A stretch of DNA of 64,000 bases. Source: CAWCLK01 sp963796225. GTDB lineage: Bacteria; Actinomycetota; Nitriliruptoria; Nitriliruptorales; Nitriliruptoraceae. The stretch spans positions 1 to 64,000 of the forward strand of contig CAWCLK010000023.1 in assembly GCA_963796225.1 (NCBI GenBank). Reading direction: 5' to 3'. The notes under the pieces are model-generated. The model was not told where the DNA came from, made no database searches, and saw nothing but the letters and a program-made list of their open reading frames with translations. Shown here piece by piece: positions 32,313 through 41,088 of the stretch (within the stretch, counting starts at the first letter, position 1; each line of letters starts with the position of its first letter). The position numbers and the translations under genes are program-made.

Positions 32313-32894
32313 GTGTCCGCAGCTGCTGAGGAGACCACGCTCGGTCTCGACCACCGCAAGCTGGCGATGTGGGTGTTCCTGGGCTCCGAGTTCATGTTCT
32401 TCGGCGCCTTCATCACCTCGTACCTGCTGTACCTGAACGAGACCAACGGGGCGCCGGGGTCGGAGCTGTTCGACATCCCCTTCACCTCGATCAGCTCGTT
32501 CGTGCTGCTGATGAGCTCGCTGACGATGGTGCTGGCCCACCACGCCCACACCCAGCGCGACATGCGCCGCATGCGGCTGTGGATCCTCGCCACGGCGCTG
32601 CAGGGCATGGTGTTCATCGCCGGCCAGGTCTACGAGTTCACCAAGTTCGTCAACGAGGGCCTGTCGATCCACTCCAGCCCGTTCGGGTCGTCGTTCTTCG
32701 TGCTGACCGGGTTCCACGGCCTGCACGTGACGATCGGCATCATCATGCTGCTCGGGCTGTACAGCATGACGCTGTCCGGCAAGGTGAAGGCGGACCAGGA
32801 CGTCAAGACCGAGATCGTCGGTCTGTACTGGCACTTCGTCGACATCATCTGGGTGCTGATCTTCGTGATCGTCTACCTCATCCCGGCCGGCTGA
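32313..32894 (+). CDS. ctaE: Cytochrome c oxidase subunit III
   Basis: A 193-residue membrane protein with five helices. It shows the subunit III features WVFLGSEFMFFGAFITSYL, MRRMRLWILATALQGMVFIAGQVYEF, FFVLTGFHGLHVTIGI and the C-terminal GLYWHFVDIIWVLIFVIVYL. It stabilises subunit I and proton uptake. The start is GTG 32313, preceded by AGAAGAGACGAAGG. It lies between ctaD and ctaF in one operon. Confidence 0.95.
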   Translation: MSAAAEETTLGLDHRKLAMWVFLGSEFMFFGAFITSYLLYLNETNGAPGSELFDIPFTSISSFVLLMSSLTMVLAHHAHTQRDMRRMRLWILATALQGMVFIAGQVYEFTKFVNEGLSIHSSPFGSSFFVLTGFHGLHVTIGIIMLLGLYSMTLSGKVKADQDVKTEIVGLYWHFVDIIWVLIFVIVYLIPAG

Positions 32895-32925
32895 CCGGCA
32901 CCACCCCACTCTCGAGGAGCCCGAC

Positions 32926-33270
32926 ATGGCCCAGCAGACCATGGACCGCCCGGACGTGACGCCGGGGGGTGGCCATCCCGTCGAGGACCACCCCACGCCC
33001 AAGCTGTACGTGCAGGTGGCCGGGGCCCTGTTCATCCTGACGATGATGGAGTTCTCGACCTACTTCATCGACTTCGGCGGGGCCCACACGCCGCTGCTGA
33101 TCGCGCTGATGTCGATCAAGTTCGTGATGGTCGCCGGCTTCTTCATGCACCTGAAGTACGACACACGCCTGTTCACCCGCCTCATGGGCACGGGCCTGGT
33201 CGGGGCGGTGGTGCTGTACCTGATCGCGTTCCTCGCGCTGTCGGAGATCACCCGGAACGTGGGCCTGTAG
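32926..33270 (+). CDS. ctaF: Cytochrome c oxidase subunit IV family protein
   Basis: A 114-residue protein with three hydrophobic helices (VAGALFILTMMEFSTYFI, LLIALMSIKFVMVAGFFMHLKYD, VGAVVLYLIAFLALSEI), matching the small actinobacterial/Bacillus subunit IV, including the MHLKYD turn. ATG 32926 follows TCGAGGAG. The stop lies five bases before the ctaG start. Confidence 0.9.
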   Translation: MAQQTMDRPDVTPGGGHPVEDHPTPKLYVQVAGALFILTMMEFSTYFIDFGGAHTPLLIALMSIKFVMVAGFFMHLKYDTRLFTRLMGTGLVGAVVLYLIAFLALSEITRNVGL

Positions 33271-33274
33271 GCGC

Positions 33275-34126
33275 ATGGACTTCCAGCTCGGCGGTGTGAC
33301 GATCCAGGCGGGGTTCCCCCTGGACGTGACCCTGCTGTGCGTCGGGCTGATCGCCGCGTACGTCGGGCTGGTGCGCAAGCACGGCGAGCTGATGGAGCCC
33401 CGCCCGGGCGAGCGTGCGGTGACCCGCAAGCAGGCGGTCGCCTTCACGGCCGGGGTGGTGCTGTTCTGGACCGCCGACGGCTGGCCGCTGCAGGCGCTGT
33501 CCGAGCACCTGTTCAGCGTGCACATGGTCCAGCACCTGCTGCAGGCCTTCGTCATCCCGCCCCTGCTGCTGCTCGGCACCCCCCGGTGGATGGGTGACGT
33601 GCTGGTCCGGCGCGCGGGCGTGCGCCGGGTCGTCCGCCGCCTGGGCAACCCCGTCACCGCCGGCCTGCTGTTCAACCTGGTCCTCGTGGCGACCCACGCC
33701 CCGATCGTGATCTCCTGGCAGCTGGACTCCAACCTGTTCCACGCCGCGGACCACCTGCTGCTCATCGGCACGGGCGTGTTCATGTGGATGAACCTGTTCA
33801 GCCCCGTGCCCGACGTCGTCCGGCCGCTCAAGCCGCTGCCGTCGATGTTCTACCTGTTCCTCATGACGCTCCTGCCGACCATCCCGGCGTCGTTCCTCGT
33901 GTTCGGGGACACCAACCTGTTCCCCGCCTACACGTCCGTGACCCGGCCGTGGGGCATCCCGCTGCTCGACGACATGCAGATGGCCGGCCTCATCATGAAG
34001 CTCGGTGGCGGCTTCTACCTCTGGATCATCATCGCCGTGAAGTACTTCCGGTGGGCCGGCGAGCAGGAACGGGCGGACCGTGCCCGACGGCTGGAACGCT
34101 CCGGCCACCACCCGGTCGCCCCCTGA
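33275..34126 (+). CDS. ctaG: Cytochrome oxidase assembly factor CtaG family
   Basis: A 283-residue membrane protein of the caa3_CtaG family, which helps CuB insertion or assembly. Characteristic pieces are LFSVHMVQHLLQAFVIPPLLLLGTP, VATHAPIVISWQL, and PTIPASFLVFGDTNLFPAYT. Conserved His residues lie in the second and third spans and a basic tail ends the protein. It follows ctaF with a 4-base gap. Confidence 0.92.
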   Translation: MDFQLGGVTIQAGFPLDVTLLCVGLIAAYVGLVRKHGELMEPRPGERAVTRKQAVAFTAGVVLFWTADGWPLQALSEHLFSVHMVQHLLQAFVIPPLLLLGTPRWMGDVLVRRAGVRRVVRRLGNPVTAGLLFNLVLVATHAPIVISWQLDSNLFHAADHLLLIGTGVFMWMNLFSPVPDVVRPLKPLPSMFYLFLMTLLPTIPASFLVFGDTNLFPAYTSVTRPWGIPLLDDMQMAGLIMKLGGGFYLWIIIAVKYFRWAGEQERADRARRLERSGHHPVAP

Positions 34127-34164
34127 CCGCCGCCGACCGCCTCTGCTGAGAAGGTGTACGACCC

Positions 34165-34944
34165 ATGAAGACGGAGTTCCGCAACCGGGCGTTCCTGCCC
34201 CTGGTGATGCCGCTGGCGATCCTCGGGAGCATCGGCGTCGTGGTCGGCCTCATCGCGCTGATCCTGCTCTTCGTCGACCGCCAGGGCGCCATCGCGATCG
34301 CCTTCATGGCCGCGGCCGGGGTCCTGGTGGCGATCTCGCTGTCGGCGTCGAAGGACCGGCTGGACCTGCCCCGGCGGAGCGTGGTCGCCCTGGCCGGCAT
34401 CACGCCGATCGTCGTCGGTGGCCTGGTCGCCGCGGGCGCCCTCGGGGGCCTGGCGGACGAGGACCGCAACATCAACGTCGAACCGCACGGACCGCAGTTC
34501 GTGATGGCGGGCCTGCCCAGCGACGACACCGTGCCGGTCATGGCCGCCGAGAGCCTGCAGAGCTTCTGCCTGCCCAGCGGCGGCGGGTGCGAGGACACCA
34601 ACTCCTGGGAGATGACCCAGTCCGAGGCCGAGCAGTTCGCCTACGCCTTCGACAACCGGGACCCGTCCACCGAGCACAACCTCATGATCTACAACGTGGA
34701 CCCGGCCGAGCTGGACGGCCTCGACGGGGCGCTCCCGCTCGCCGACGTCCAGGCCAACTACTCGGTGATCACCCCCGCCGAGCCGCCGAACACGCCGCCG
34801 GGCTCCGCCGAGACCTACCAGTGGGAGGTCCCGGTCACGGCCGAGGACGGCACCGAGGTCCCGCTGCCCGAGACCGCCTACTTCGTGTGCACCATCCACC
34901 CCTCCACCATGTGGGGCGTCGCCACGATCACGCCGGCCGGCTGA
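34165..34944 (+). CDS. Membrane-anchored cupredoxin-like blue-copper protein
   Basis: A 259-residue protein with three N-terminal hydrophobic spans (residues ~10-35, 40-55 and 72-92) and an extracytoplasmic cupredoxin-like domain. The C-terminal YFVCTIHPSTMWG gives a C-x2-H-x3-M cluster and EHNLMIYN supplies an upstream His, the four ligands expected for a type I copper site. Placed directly after ctaG, it could donate electrons to the oxidase or help deliver copper. That role is inferred. SD AGAAGGTG precedes ATG 34165. Confidence 0.75.
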   Translation: MKTEFRNRAFLPLVMPLAILGSIGVVVGLIALILLFVDRQGAIAIAFMAAAGVLVAISLSASKDRLDLPRRSVVALAGITPIVVGGLVAAGALGGLADEDRNINVEPHGPQFVMAGLPSDDTVPVMAAESLQSFCLPSGGGCEDTNSWEMTQSEAEQFAYAFDNRDPSTEHNLMIYNVDPAELDGLDGALPLADVQANYSVITPAEPPNTPPGSAETYQWEVPVTAEDGTEVPLPETAYFVCTIHPSTMWGVATITPAG

Positions 34945-34962
34945 CCGCACCCCGTCGCGGAC

Positions 34963-35715
34963 GTGGGTCTGTCCTTCCTCCTGCTGTTGCCGCCCTCGCG
35001 GGGTGTCCGCGAGGGCGGTGACGCGTCACGGACCTGGGCGGACACGAACCTGGCCGACGGTGACGCCGGCGCCGCCCGTCGCCGGGTCATCGCTGCCGCC
35101 CGCAAGCTGCGGGGCGACGCGCTGGCCGACGCGATCGGCGGGGCGTCGGCCGCGCCGGACGCCCGTCGCATGCTGGCCGAGGTGCACCAGGCGCCGACCC
35201 TGCCGGCGGTCGAGCGGTACGCCGGCGTCGTCTACGACCACCTCGACGTGGGCTCCCTGTCCGCCGCGGCCCGCCGGCGCGCCCACGAGCACGTCCTGAT
35301 CCCCTCCGCGCTGTTCGGGCCGGCGCGGGGCGGGGACCCCATCCCCGCCTACCGGCTGCTCATGCTGGCGCGCCTGCCCGAGCCCGTGGGACGGCTGGCG
35401 GCCTGGTGGCGGCCCCACGTCGCCGCCCGGCTCGACGCCCTCGTCGACGACACCACGACCGTCGTCGACCTGCTGTCGTCCGAGTACGCCGCGGCCGTGC
35501 CGGCGGCCGCCCGGCAGGACCGGCACTGGGTCACCGTGGACTTCGTCACCGCCGACGGGGCGAAGGTGCCCGGGACGATCGGCAAGCAACGCAAGGGCGC
35601 GCTCGCCCGCCGGCTGCTCGCGGCGGGGCGTGCCACGCCCGAGGCCGCGGGCGGCCTCGAGGGTGCGCAGCTGCGGGAGGCCACCGACGACCACTGGGTC
35701 CTGCAGGTCCGGTGA
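34963..35715 (+). CDS. yaaA: YaaA-like peroxide stress/DUF328 protein
   Basis: About 250 residues. The N-terminal LLLLPPSRGV and the central SLSAAARRRAHEHVLIPSALFGPARGGDPIPAYRL match the YaaA (UPF0246/H2O2-response) family, and the C-terminal segment VTVDFVTADGAKVPG fits too. In E. coli YaaA lowers intracellular iron and DNA damage during peroxide stress. GTG 34963 starts just before the first strand. It is placed 18 bases after the cupredoxin gene, so it may share the oxidase operon. Confidence 0.8.
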   Translation: MGLSFLLLLPPSRGVREGGDASRTWADTNLADGDAGAARRRVIAAARKLRGDALADAIGGASAAPDARRMLAEVHQAPTLPAVERYAGVVYDHLDVGSLSAAARRRAHEHVLIPSALFGPARGGDPIPAYRLLMLARLPEPVGRLAAWWRPHVAARLDALVDDTTTVVDLLSSEYAAAVPAAARQDRHWVTVDFVTADGAKVPGTIGKQRKGALARRLLAAGRATPEAAGGLEGAQLREATDDHWVLQVR

Positions 35716-35771
35716 CCTCGACCCGTCCCGCGCTCGTCGCGTCCCAGGCTCGACGTGCGCCGGTGGAGATG

Positions 35772-35834
35772 CGACGGGCCGCCCCGGGGGCGAAGGGGCG
35801 GCCCGTCGTAGGACGCCAGTCGGCGTCGCCGACT
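35772..35834. terminator. Two GC hairpins between convergent units
   Basis: CGACGGGCCGCCCC (35772-35785) pairs perfectly over 14 bp with GGGGCGGCCCGTCG (35795-35808) around a 9-base loop. A second palindrome, AGTCGGCG-T-CGCCGACT, occupies 35818-35834. They lie between the YaaA stop (35715) and the kinase stop (35902), so they probably terminate both transcripts. Confidence 0.75.
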
Positions 35835-35901
35835 ACGGCGTCGGACTGTGGATGATGGTCGCCGTCCGTGAGCGCAGCCTGTGGCCAAGGTGAGAGACTC
35901 C

Positions 35902-36738
35902 TCATGGACGGGTGTGGGCGACGGCCCGCCGCGCCACCTCCGCTGCGGTGGGCCGCTCCGACGGGGCGGTGGCCAGGCACGCCAGCAGCAGATCGCGCAG
36001 CGGATGGGGGACCTGCTCGGCCGCGGCCCGGCAGGCGCGGGCCAGGACCACCTCGTCGGGGCGGGGCGACGTGCGGCGGGCGGCCAGCGGGTTCGTGCCG
36101 GTGACCGACCGCACCAGGGTGATCCCGAGGCCCCACACGTCCGAGGGTGGGCCGGGGGCCCCGAGGGACCCCGGCGCAGCCTGTTCGGGGGACAGGAAGG
36201 TCAGCGTGCCCACCCCGGGGCGGAGCGACGCCGCACGGTCGGTGCGACGGGACGCCCCGAGGTCGAGCAGGACCGCGCGCGTGCCGAGCACCACGTTCGA
36301 GGGCTTGACGTCGAGGTGAACGCGCCCGCGGGCATGCAGGTGTGCCAGCGCGTCGCCCACCTCGGCGGCCACCGCCATCGCCGTGCCCACGACGAGCGGG
36401 CCGTGGTCGCGCACGAGGTCCGACAGGTGCGGGCCGGCGACGTCCTGCATCACGATCCAGGCCGGATCGGCCGCGAGGTCCTGACCGAGCAGGGTCGGGA
36501 AGCCCGGGTGGTCGAGGGCCGCCAGCGTGGTCGCCTCGCGTCGAAGCATCCGCACGTCCCGCTCGCCGGTGCGTCCCGGCCGCAGGACCTTGACCACCAC
36601 GCTCGCCCCGCTGCCGACGTCCTCGCAGCGGTACACCTCGGTCCGCCGTCCGCCCCCGAGGCGTTCGACGACCCGCCGGCCGGGGACCAGCTCGGCGCCG
36701 GGCCGGGCCCGCCACGAGCGCTTGCGGGGCGGCTTCAC
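35902..36738 (-). CDS. Soluble Ser/Thr protein kinase
   Basis: A 278-residue Hanks-type kinase without PASTA or membrane segment. It has the glycine loop ERLGGGRRTEVYRC, VVVKVLR (catalytic Lys), the catalytic loop VHLDVKPSNVVL (HLD in place of HRD), LLDLGAS (DLG in place of DFG), FLSPEQA and DVWGLGITLV. GTG 36738 overlaps the response-regulator stop (GTGA), so the kinase is translated with a two-component system. The HLD and DLG variants still keep the key Asp residues, so activity is plausible. Confidence 0.88.
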   Translation of the reverse strand: MKPPRKRSWRARPGAELVPGRRVVERLGGGRRTEVYRCEDVGSGASVVVKVLRPGRTGERDVRMLRREATTLAALDHPGFPTLLGQDLAADPAWIVMQDVAGPHLSDLVRDHGPLVVGTAMAVAAEVGDALAHLHARGRVHLDVKPSNVVLGTRAVLLDLGASRRTDRAASLRPGVGTLTFLSPEQAAPGSLGAPGPPSDVWGLGITLVRSVTGTNPLAARRTSPRPDEVVLARACRAAAEQVPHPLRDLLLACLATAPSERPTAAEVARRAVAHTRP

Positions 36739-37409
36739 CCGGCGGGCACCTCGGTGCTGAGCCGGTAGCCGACGCCGCGGACCGTCTCGATGGCCCGGGG
36801 GCCCAGCTTCTTGCGCAGGTAGCCGACGTACACGTCCACGACGTTCGACCCCGGGTCGTGGTCGAAGCCCCAGACCGTCGACAGCAGCTGTTCGCGGGAC
36901 AGCACCTGTCCCGGGTGGCGGAACAGCACCTCGGCGAGGGCGAACTCGCGGGTCGTGAGGTCCTCGGCCTGCCCCTCGACGGTCACCCGTCGGGTCCGCA
37001 GGTCCAACGACGCCCCGGCCGCCTCCAGCACGGTCGGTTCGACCGTGCCCGCGTCCCGCAGTCGGGCACGGATGCGCGCGAGCAGCTCGGCGAACCGGAA
37101 CGGCTTGGTGATGTAGTCGTCGGCTCCGTGCTCGAGCCCACGCACCGTGTCCTCGACCCCGTCGCGGGCGGTGAGGATCACCACGGGCGTGCGCGCCCCG
37201 GCCTCGCGCATCCCACGCAGCACAGTGAAGCCGTCGATGCTGGGCAGGCCCACGTCGAGCAGCACGAGGTCGAACAGCCCCGACCGCCCCATCCGCAGGG
37301 CCTCGTCCCCGTCGGCGACGACCGTGGTCGTGTAGCCCTGGGCGCGCAGCCCCTTCTCGATGAACGAGGCGATGCGGTCCTCGTCCTCGGCGATCAGGAT
37401 GGCGGTCAT
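36735..37409 (-). CDS. OmpR-family response regulator
   Basis: A 224-residue protein. The receiver domain has the acidic pocket EDED, phospho-acceptor Asp in LVLLDVGLP (~residue 53) and the Lys in YITKPF. The C-terminal winged-helix domain ends NVVDVYVGYLRKKLG and IETVRGVGYRL. ATG 37409 lies 10 bases after the histidine kinase stop. It acts as the DNA-binding partner of that kinase. Confidence 0.95.
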   Translation of the reverse strand: MTAILIAEDEDRIASFIEKGLRAQGYTTTVVADGDEALRMGRSGLFDLVLLDVGLPSIDGFTVLRGMREAGARTPVVILTARDGVEDTVRGLEHGADDYITKPFRFAELLARIRARLRDAGTVEPTVLEAAGASLDLRTRRVTVEGQAEDLTTREFALAEVLFRHPGQVLSREQLLSTVWGFDHDPGSNVVDVYVGYLRKKLGPRAIETVRGVGYRLSTEVPAG

Positions 37410-37419
37410 GGATCGGACC

Positions 37420-38949
37420 TCACGGGACGGGAAGCGGAGCCGGGGTCGGCGACGCCGGGGCCGTGGTCGGCGCCGGGGCGACCGGCAGGTGCAGGGTGAA
37501 GGTGGCGCCCCGCCCGGGGCCGCCGCCGAGCTCGACCTCGCCGCCGTGGGCGCGTGCGATGGCACGCACGATCGCCAGGCCCAGCCCGGCACCGTCGGAC
37601 CGGCGCGGCCCGTCGGCGCCCCGCGCGAACCGGTCGAACACTCGGTCGCGATCTTCGGGGGCGATGCCGGGGCCGTCGTCGCGGACCCACAGTCGGACCA
37701 TGGCGGGGCGACCGTCCCGGGCCGGGTCGAGCGCCGACCCGATGCCGACGACGGTGCCCGGCGGCGTGTGCTGGACGGCGTTGTCGGCGAGCTGGACCAG
37801 CGCCTGCGTGAGTCGCTGCTCGTCGCCCACCACCCGACCCAGCCCGACGCCGTCGAGCTGCCAGGTGTGGTCGGTGGACAGGGCCCGGACCCGGCGGTGC
37901 ACGCCGGTGGTGAGCTCGTCGAGGTCGAACGGGGCGGGGCGGACGAAGTCGGGCTGCTCGGCGCGGGCCAGGGTGAGCAGGTCCTCGACGATCCGGTGCA
38001 TGCGGTCGAGCTCGTCCAGCAGGAGGGCCTGGGTCTCGGCGCGTTCCACGGGGTCGGCCCCGTCGAGCAGCTCGAGGTGGCCGCGCACCACGGTGATGGG
38101 GGTGCGCAGCTCGTGACCGGCATCGTCCACGAACGCCCGCTGCGCCGCGAAGGCCGCCTGCAGGCGGTCGAGCATCGCGTTGACCGTCCGGGACAGCTCG
38201 GCGAGCTCGTCGTCGCCCCGCACCTCCAGGCGTCGCGACAGGTCGGACTCGGTGATCTCGCGCGCGGTCCGCGTCACCTCGTCCAGCGGCGTGAGGATGC
38301 GGCGGGCCAGTCCGGCGGCCAGCGCCAGGGCGGCCACCAGCGCTGCCACGCCGACGATCCCCGTGACCCGGACGGCCTGGTCGATCTCGGCCGCGACCAC
38401 GTCGCGGAAGACCCCCACGAGGAACACCGCGGACGGGTCGTCCTCCGGACCGACCGGGACCGCGAGGTACTCCAGCCGCCCCCCGGGGGTGTCGACCGCG
38501 CCGCGCTCGGTGGTGGTCAGGTCGGCCCACCGGGCGGTCAGCTCGGAGTCGGTGTCGACCCGGTAGGGCACGCGCTGGGCGCTGCGCCGGAACGGCTCGC
38601 CGTCGACGTAGGTGACGAACACCTCGCCGGTCGAGGGGACCGTGCGCTGCAGGTACACGGTGAGCAGGCGTTCCGCGTCGGTGCCGAAGTGCTCGCCGGT
38701 CTCGGGGTCCAGGCCCTCGTCGGCCAGCACGCGCAGCTCCTCGGTCTGCTGCACGAGCTGCTCGTCGATGCGCTCGTCGACACGGGCCAGCAGCACCAGC
38801 CGGGTCCCGAGCGCCGTGCCGACGATGGCGACGAGCAGGACGACCACCACCGTGACGAGCAGGCGGGTCCGGATGCTCGACGCCCAGCGACGCAGGGCGG
38901 GCAGGGACGACATGGCGGTGAGCATGGCACTCCGCGGTGGCGTACGCAT
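37420..38949 (-). CDS. Two-component sensor histidine kinase
   Basis: Up to 509 residues. Two membrane spans (residues ~28-50 and ~173-195) flank an extracytoplasmic sensor domain, followed by a HAMP region, the phospho-acceptor His in FVDDAGHELRTPI, the N box LADNAVQHTPPG and the G boxes DDGPGIAPED and GAGLGLAIVRAIA. ATGs at 38949, 38925 and 38913 are all possible; 38913 (MSSLPALRRW) gives the usual short cytoplasmic leader. It is the first gene of the HK-RR-kinase operon and diverges from the TetR/P450 unit. Confidence 0.93.
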   Translation of the reverse strand: MRTPPRSAMLTAMSSLPALRRWASSIRTRLLVTVVVVLLVAIVGTALGTRLVLLARVDERIDEQLVQQTEELRVLADEGLDPETGEHFGTDAERLLTVYLQRTVPSTGEVFVTYVDGEPFRRSAQRVPYRVDTDSELTARWADLTTTERGAVDTPGGRLEYLAVPVGPEDDPSAVFLVGVFRDVVAAEIDQAVRVTGIVGVAALVAALALAAGLARRILTPLDEVTRTAREITESDLSRRLEVRGDDELAELSRTVNAMLDRLQAAFAAQRAFVDDAGHELRTPITVVRGHLELLDGADPVERAETQALLLDELDRMHRIVEDLLTLARAEQPDFVRPAPFDLDELTTGVHRRVRALSTDHTWQLDGVGLGRVVGDEQRLTQALVQLADNAVQHTPPGTVVGIGSALDPARDGRPAMVRLWVRDDGPGIAPEDRDRVFDRFARGADGPRRSDGAGLGLAIVRAIARAHGGEVELGGGPGRGATFTLHLPVAPAPTTAPASPTPAPLPVP

Positions 38950-39020
38950 GAGAGCAGGATGAGCGGTCTCTCATCCAACTGCCATCGTGCCGGTCGGGCG
39001 CCTCGGCGGCGAATTGACGG

Positions 39021-39049
39021 TTGACGACATATCTAGGGTTCCCTATATT
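39021..39049 (+). promoter_or_regulatory. Consensus-like promoter with TetR-type operator
   Basis: TTGACG (39021-39026) and TATATT (39044-39049) have an exact 17-bp spacer. The palindrome TAGGGTTCCCTA (39034-39045) lies in the spacer and overlaps the -10 box, so a bound repressor would block polymerase. It is also conspicuously AT-rich for this genome. The regulated gene begins 20 bases downstream. Confidence 0.88.
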
Positions 39050-39068
39050 TCTTGCCGGGAGAGCACAC

Positions 39069-39668
39069 GTGGCGAGAACACAGCAACAGCGCAAGGCCGA
39101 GACCCGCCGGCGGCTGCTGGCGGCGGCGGCCGAGCTGTTCGCCCGCGAGGGCTACGACGCGGTCTCGGTCGACGCCGTCGCCGACGCGGCCGACCGCACC
39201 TCCGGGTCCGTGTACGCCCACTTCGGCGGCAAACAGGGCCTGCTCGCCGCGCTGTTGGACGGGTTCCAGGACGACATGGCGGCCGTCGTGCAGGCCGAGT
39301 TCGCCGTCCATGCCGACCTCCATGGCCGCGTGCTGGCGCTGTGGCGCAACGTCGCGGCCCACGTCGAGGGCGACGTCTGGTTCCTCCTCGAGATCGAGCT
39401 GTGGCTGCACGCCGCCCGCGACCCCGCCATCGGCCAGACGCTGGCCTCCCGCTATCGCACGGTCCACCGGCTGATGGGCGACGAGTTCGCCGCCTGGGTG
39501 GACGAGTTCGGCCTCACCCCGACGGTCCCACGCGACCGGCTCGGGCCGGCGGTGATGGGTGCGCTGCTGGGGCTGCAGATGCAGCACCGCCTCGACCCCG
39601 ACGCCGTCCCCGACGAGCTCGCGCTCGCGACGCTGCTCGGCATCTTCGGGGCCGACCCGACCGACTGA
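39069..39668 (+). CDS. TetR-family regulator of the P450 unit
   Basis: A 199-residue protein: N-terminal helix-turn-helix (RRRLLAAAAELFAREGYDAVSVDAVADAA, then GSVYAHFGGKQGLLAALL) and a helical ligand domain. GTG 39069 is chosen because earlier in-frame codons lie inside the promoter. It is probably autoregulated through the TAGGGTTCCCTA site. The P450 gene follows after 55 bases on the same strand, so the repressor likely controls it and responds to its substrate or product. Confidence 0.92.
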   Translation: MARTQQQRKAETRRRLLAAAAELFAREGYDAVSVDAVADAADRTSGSVYAHFGGKQGLLAALLDGFQDDMAAVVQAEFAVHADLHGRVLALWRNVAAHVEGDVWFLLEIELWLHAARDPAIGQTLASRYRTVHRLMGDEFAAWVDEFGLTPTVPRDRLGPAVMGALLGLQMQHRLDPDAVPDELALATLLGIFGADPTD

Positions 39669-39723
39669 CCTCCCACCCGACCGCCCACGAGATCGTGTCC
39701 ACCACCCCGGCAGGAGCCACCCC

Positions 39724-40992
39724 ATGCCCCGACTCGACCCCGACGCCATCATGCGCCAGGCCGACCAGCTCGACATCGACCGGATCGACCTGCTGGCCGA
39801 CACGTGGGCCGATCGCGTGCCCCATGCCGAGTTCGCCCGGCTGCGGCGTGACCGCCCCGTCTACTGGCACCCGGAGGCCGACGACACGGGGTTCTGGGCG
39901 ATCACGAAGCACGACGACATCGTCGCCATCAGCAAGGACCACGAGACCTGGTCCAACGAGATCGGCGGCACCTTCATCTCGACGCAGGCCGAGACCGACC
40001 TCGAGATGATGCGACTGTCCATCCTCAACATGGACCCGCCCCGCCACGACCGCTTCCGGCGCCTGGTGTCGGCCGGCTTCACCCCGCGCAAGATCCGCCG
40101 CCTGGTCGAGAAGATCGACCACCACGCCACCGAGATCGTGGACGACGTCGCCGGGCGGGGCGAGGTCGACTTCGTCACGGACGTCGCCTCCATCCTGCCC
40201 CTCCAGATGATCTGCGAGATGATGGGCGTGCCCGAGGAGGACTGGGACAGCATGCGGACCTGGTCCGACCAGATGGTCGGCTGGGACGACCCGAACCTGC
40301 AGGCCACGCCCGAGATCGGCCAACAGGCCGCCATGGCCATGTTCGGGTACTGCGACGACCTCGTGAAGCGTCGCCAGGACGACCCGGGCGACGACATCCT
40401 GTCCGCGCTCGTGCACGCCGAGGTCGACGGCGACCAGCTCACCCCGATGGAGCTCGACCTGTTCTTCGTGACGCTGGTGATCGCCGGCAACGAGACCACC
40501 CGCAACCTGATCAACCACGGGATGCTGGCCCTGATCGACCACCCCGAGCAGCGCGAGAAGCTGGCCGCCAACCCGGACCTGATGCCGACCGCCGTGGACG
40601 AGATGCTCCGCTGGGGCAGCTCCATCCAGAACTTCCGCCGCACCGCGACCCGCGACACCGAGATCCGTGGTGTGCCGATCCGCGAGGGCGAGAAGGTCGT
40701 CACCTTCTACCTGTCAGGCAACTTCGACGAGGAGGAGTACGGGGACCCGTTCGCCTTCCGCGTCGACCGCGAGCCCAACCACCACGTGGCCTTCGGTGGG
40801 GGCGGGATCCACTTCTGCCTCGGATCGCACCTGGCCAAGGCCGAGATCGGGGCGATGATCGGCCAGGTCCTGCGGCGCCTGCCCGACATCGAGCTCGCGG
40901 GCGACCCGGTCCGCATGCGCTCGGACTTCATCAACGGGTTCACGTCGATGCCCGTGCGCTTCACCCCCGTGGGCGCCCAGGCCCCGGCCTGA
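39724..40992 (+). CDS. Cytochrome P450
   Basis: A 422-residue soluble bacterial P450: I-helix oxygen motif AGNETT, ExxR in DEMLRWGSSIQNFRR, heme ligand Cys in FGGGGIHFCLGSHLAKAE, and MDPPRHDRFRRLVSAGFTPRKI before helix C. The overall pattern resembles actinomycete steroid/fatty-acid hydroxylases (CYP125/CYP142-like), but substrate assignment by eye is unsafe. No ferredoxin or reductase gene is adjacent. ATG 39724 follows CAGGAG by seven bases. Confidence 0.93.
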   Translation: MPRLDPDAIMRQADQLDIDRIDLLADTWADRVPHAEFARLRRDRPVYWHPEADDTGFWAITKHDDIVAISKDHETWSNEIGGTFISTQAETDLEMMRLSILNMDPPRHDRFRRLVSAGFTPRKIRRLVEKIDHHATEIVDDVAGRGEVDFVTDVASILPLQMICEMMGVPEEDWDSMRTWSDQMVGWDDPNLQATPEIGQQAAMAMFGYCDDLVKRRQDDPGDDILSALVHAEVDGDQLTPMELDLFFVTLVIAGNETTRNLINHGMLALIDHPEQREKLAANPDLMPTAVDEMLRWGSSIQNFRRTATRDTEIRGVPIREGEKVVTFYLSGNFDEEEYGDPFAFRVDREPNHHVAFGGGGIHFCLGSHLAKAEIGAMIGQVLRRLPDIELAGDPVRMRSDFINGFTSMPVRFTPVGAQAPA

Positions 40993-41025
40993 CCGAGGGC
41001 GAGCGACCCCAGCCGTCAGGGGCAT

Positions 41026-41051
41026 CCCGGAGGACGCGAGGCCCCTCCGGG
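41026..41051. terminator. GC hairpin after the P450 gene
   Basis: CCCGGAGG (41026-41033) and CCTCCGGG (41044-41051) form a perfect 8-bp stem with a 10-base loop, 34 bases after the P450 stop and just before the lipoprotein gene. There is no T tract. Confidence 0.55.
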
Positions 41052-41088
41052 GCGGACGATGGCGGGACGCCGACCGAGGGGCCCGACC

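Noticed and set aside
30285..33035. A 916-codon minus-strand frame across the oxidase genes
   Set aside because: It is antisense to ctaD-E-F, His/Asp/Val/Glu-rich and low-complexity, with no recognisable domain.
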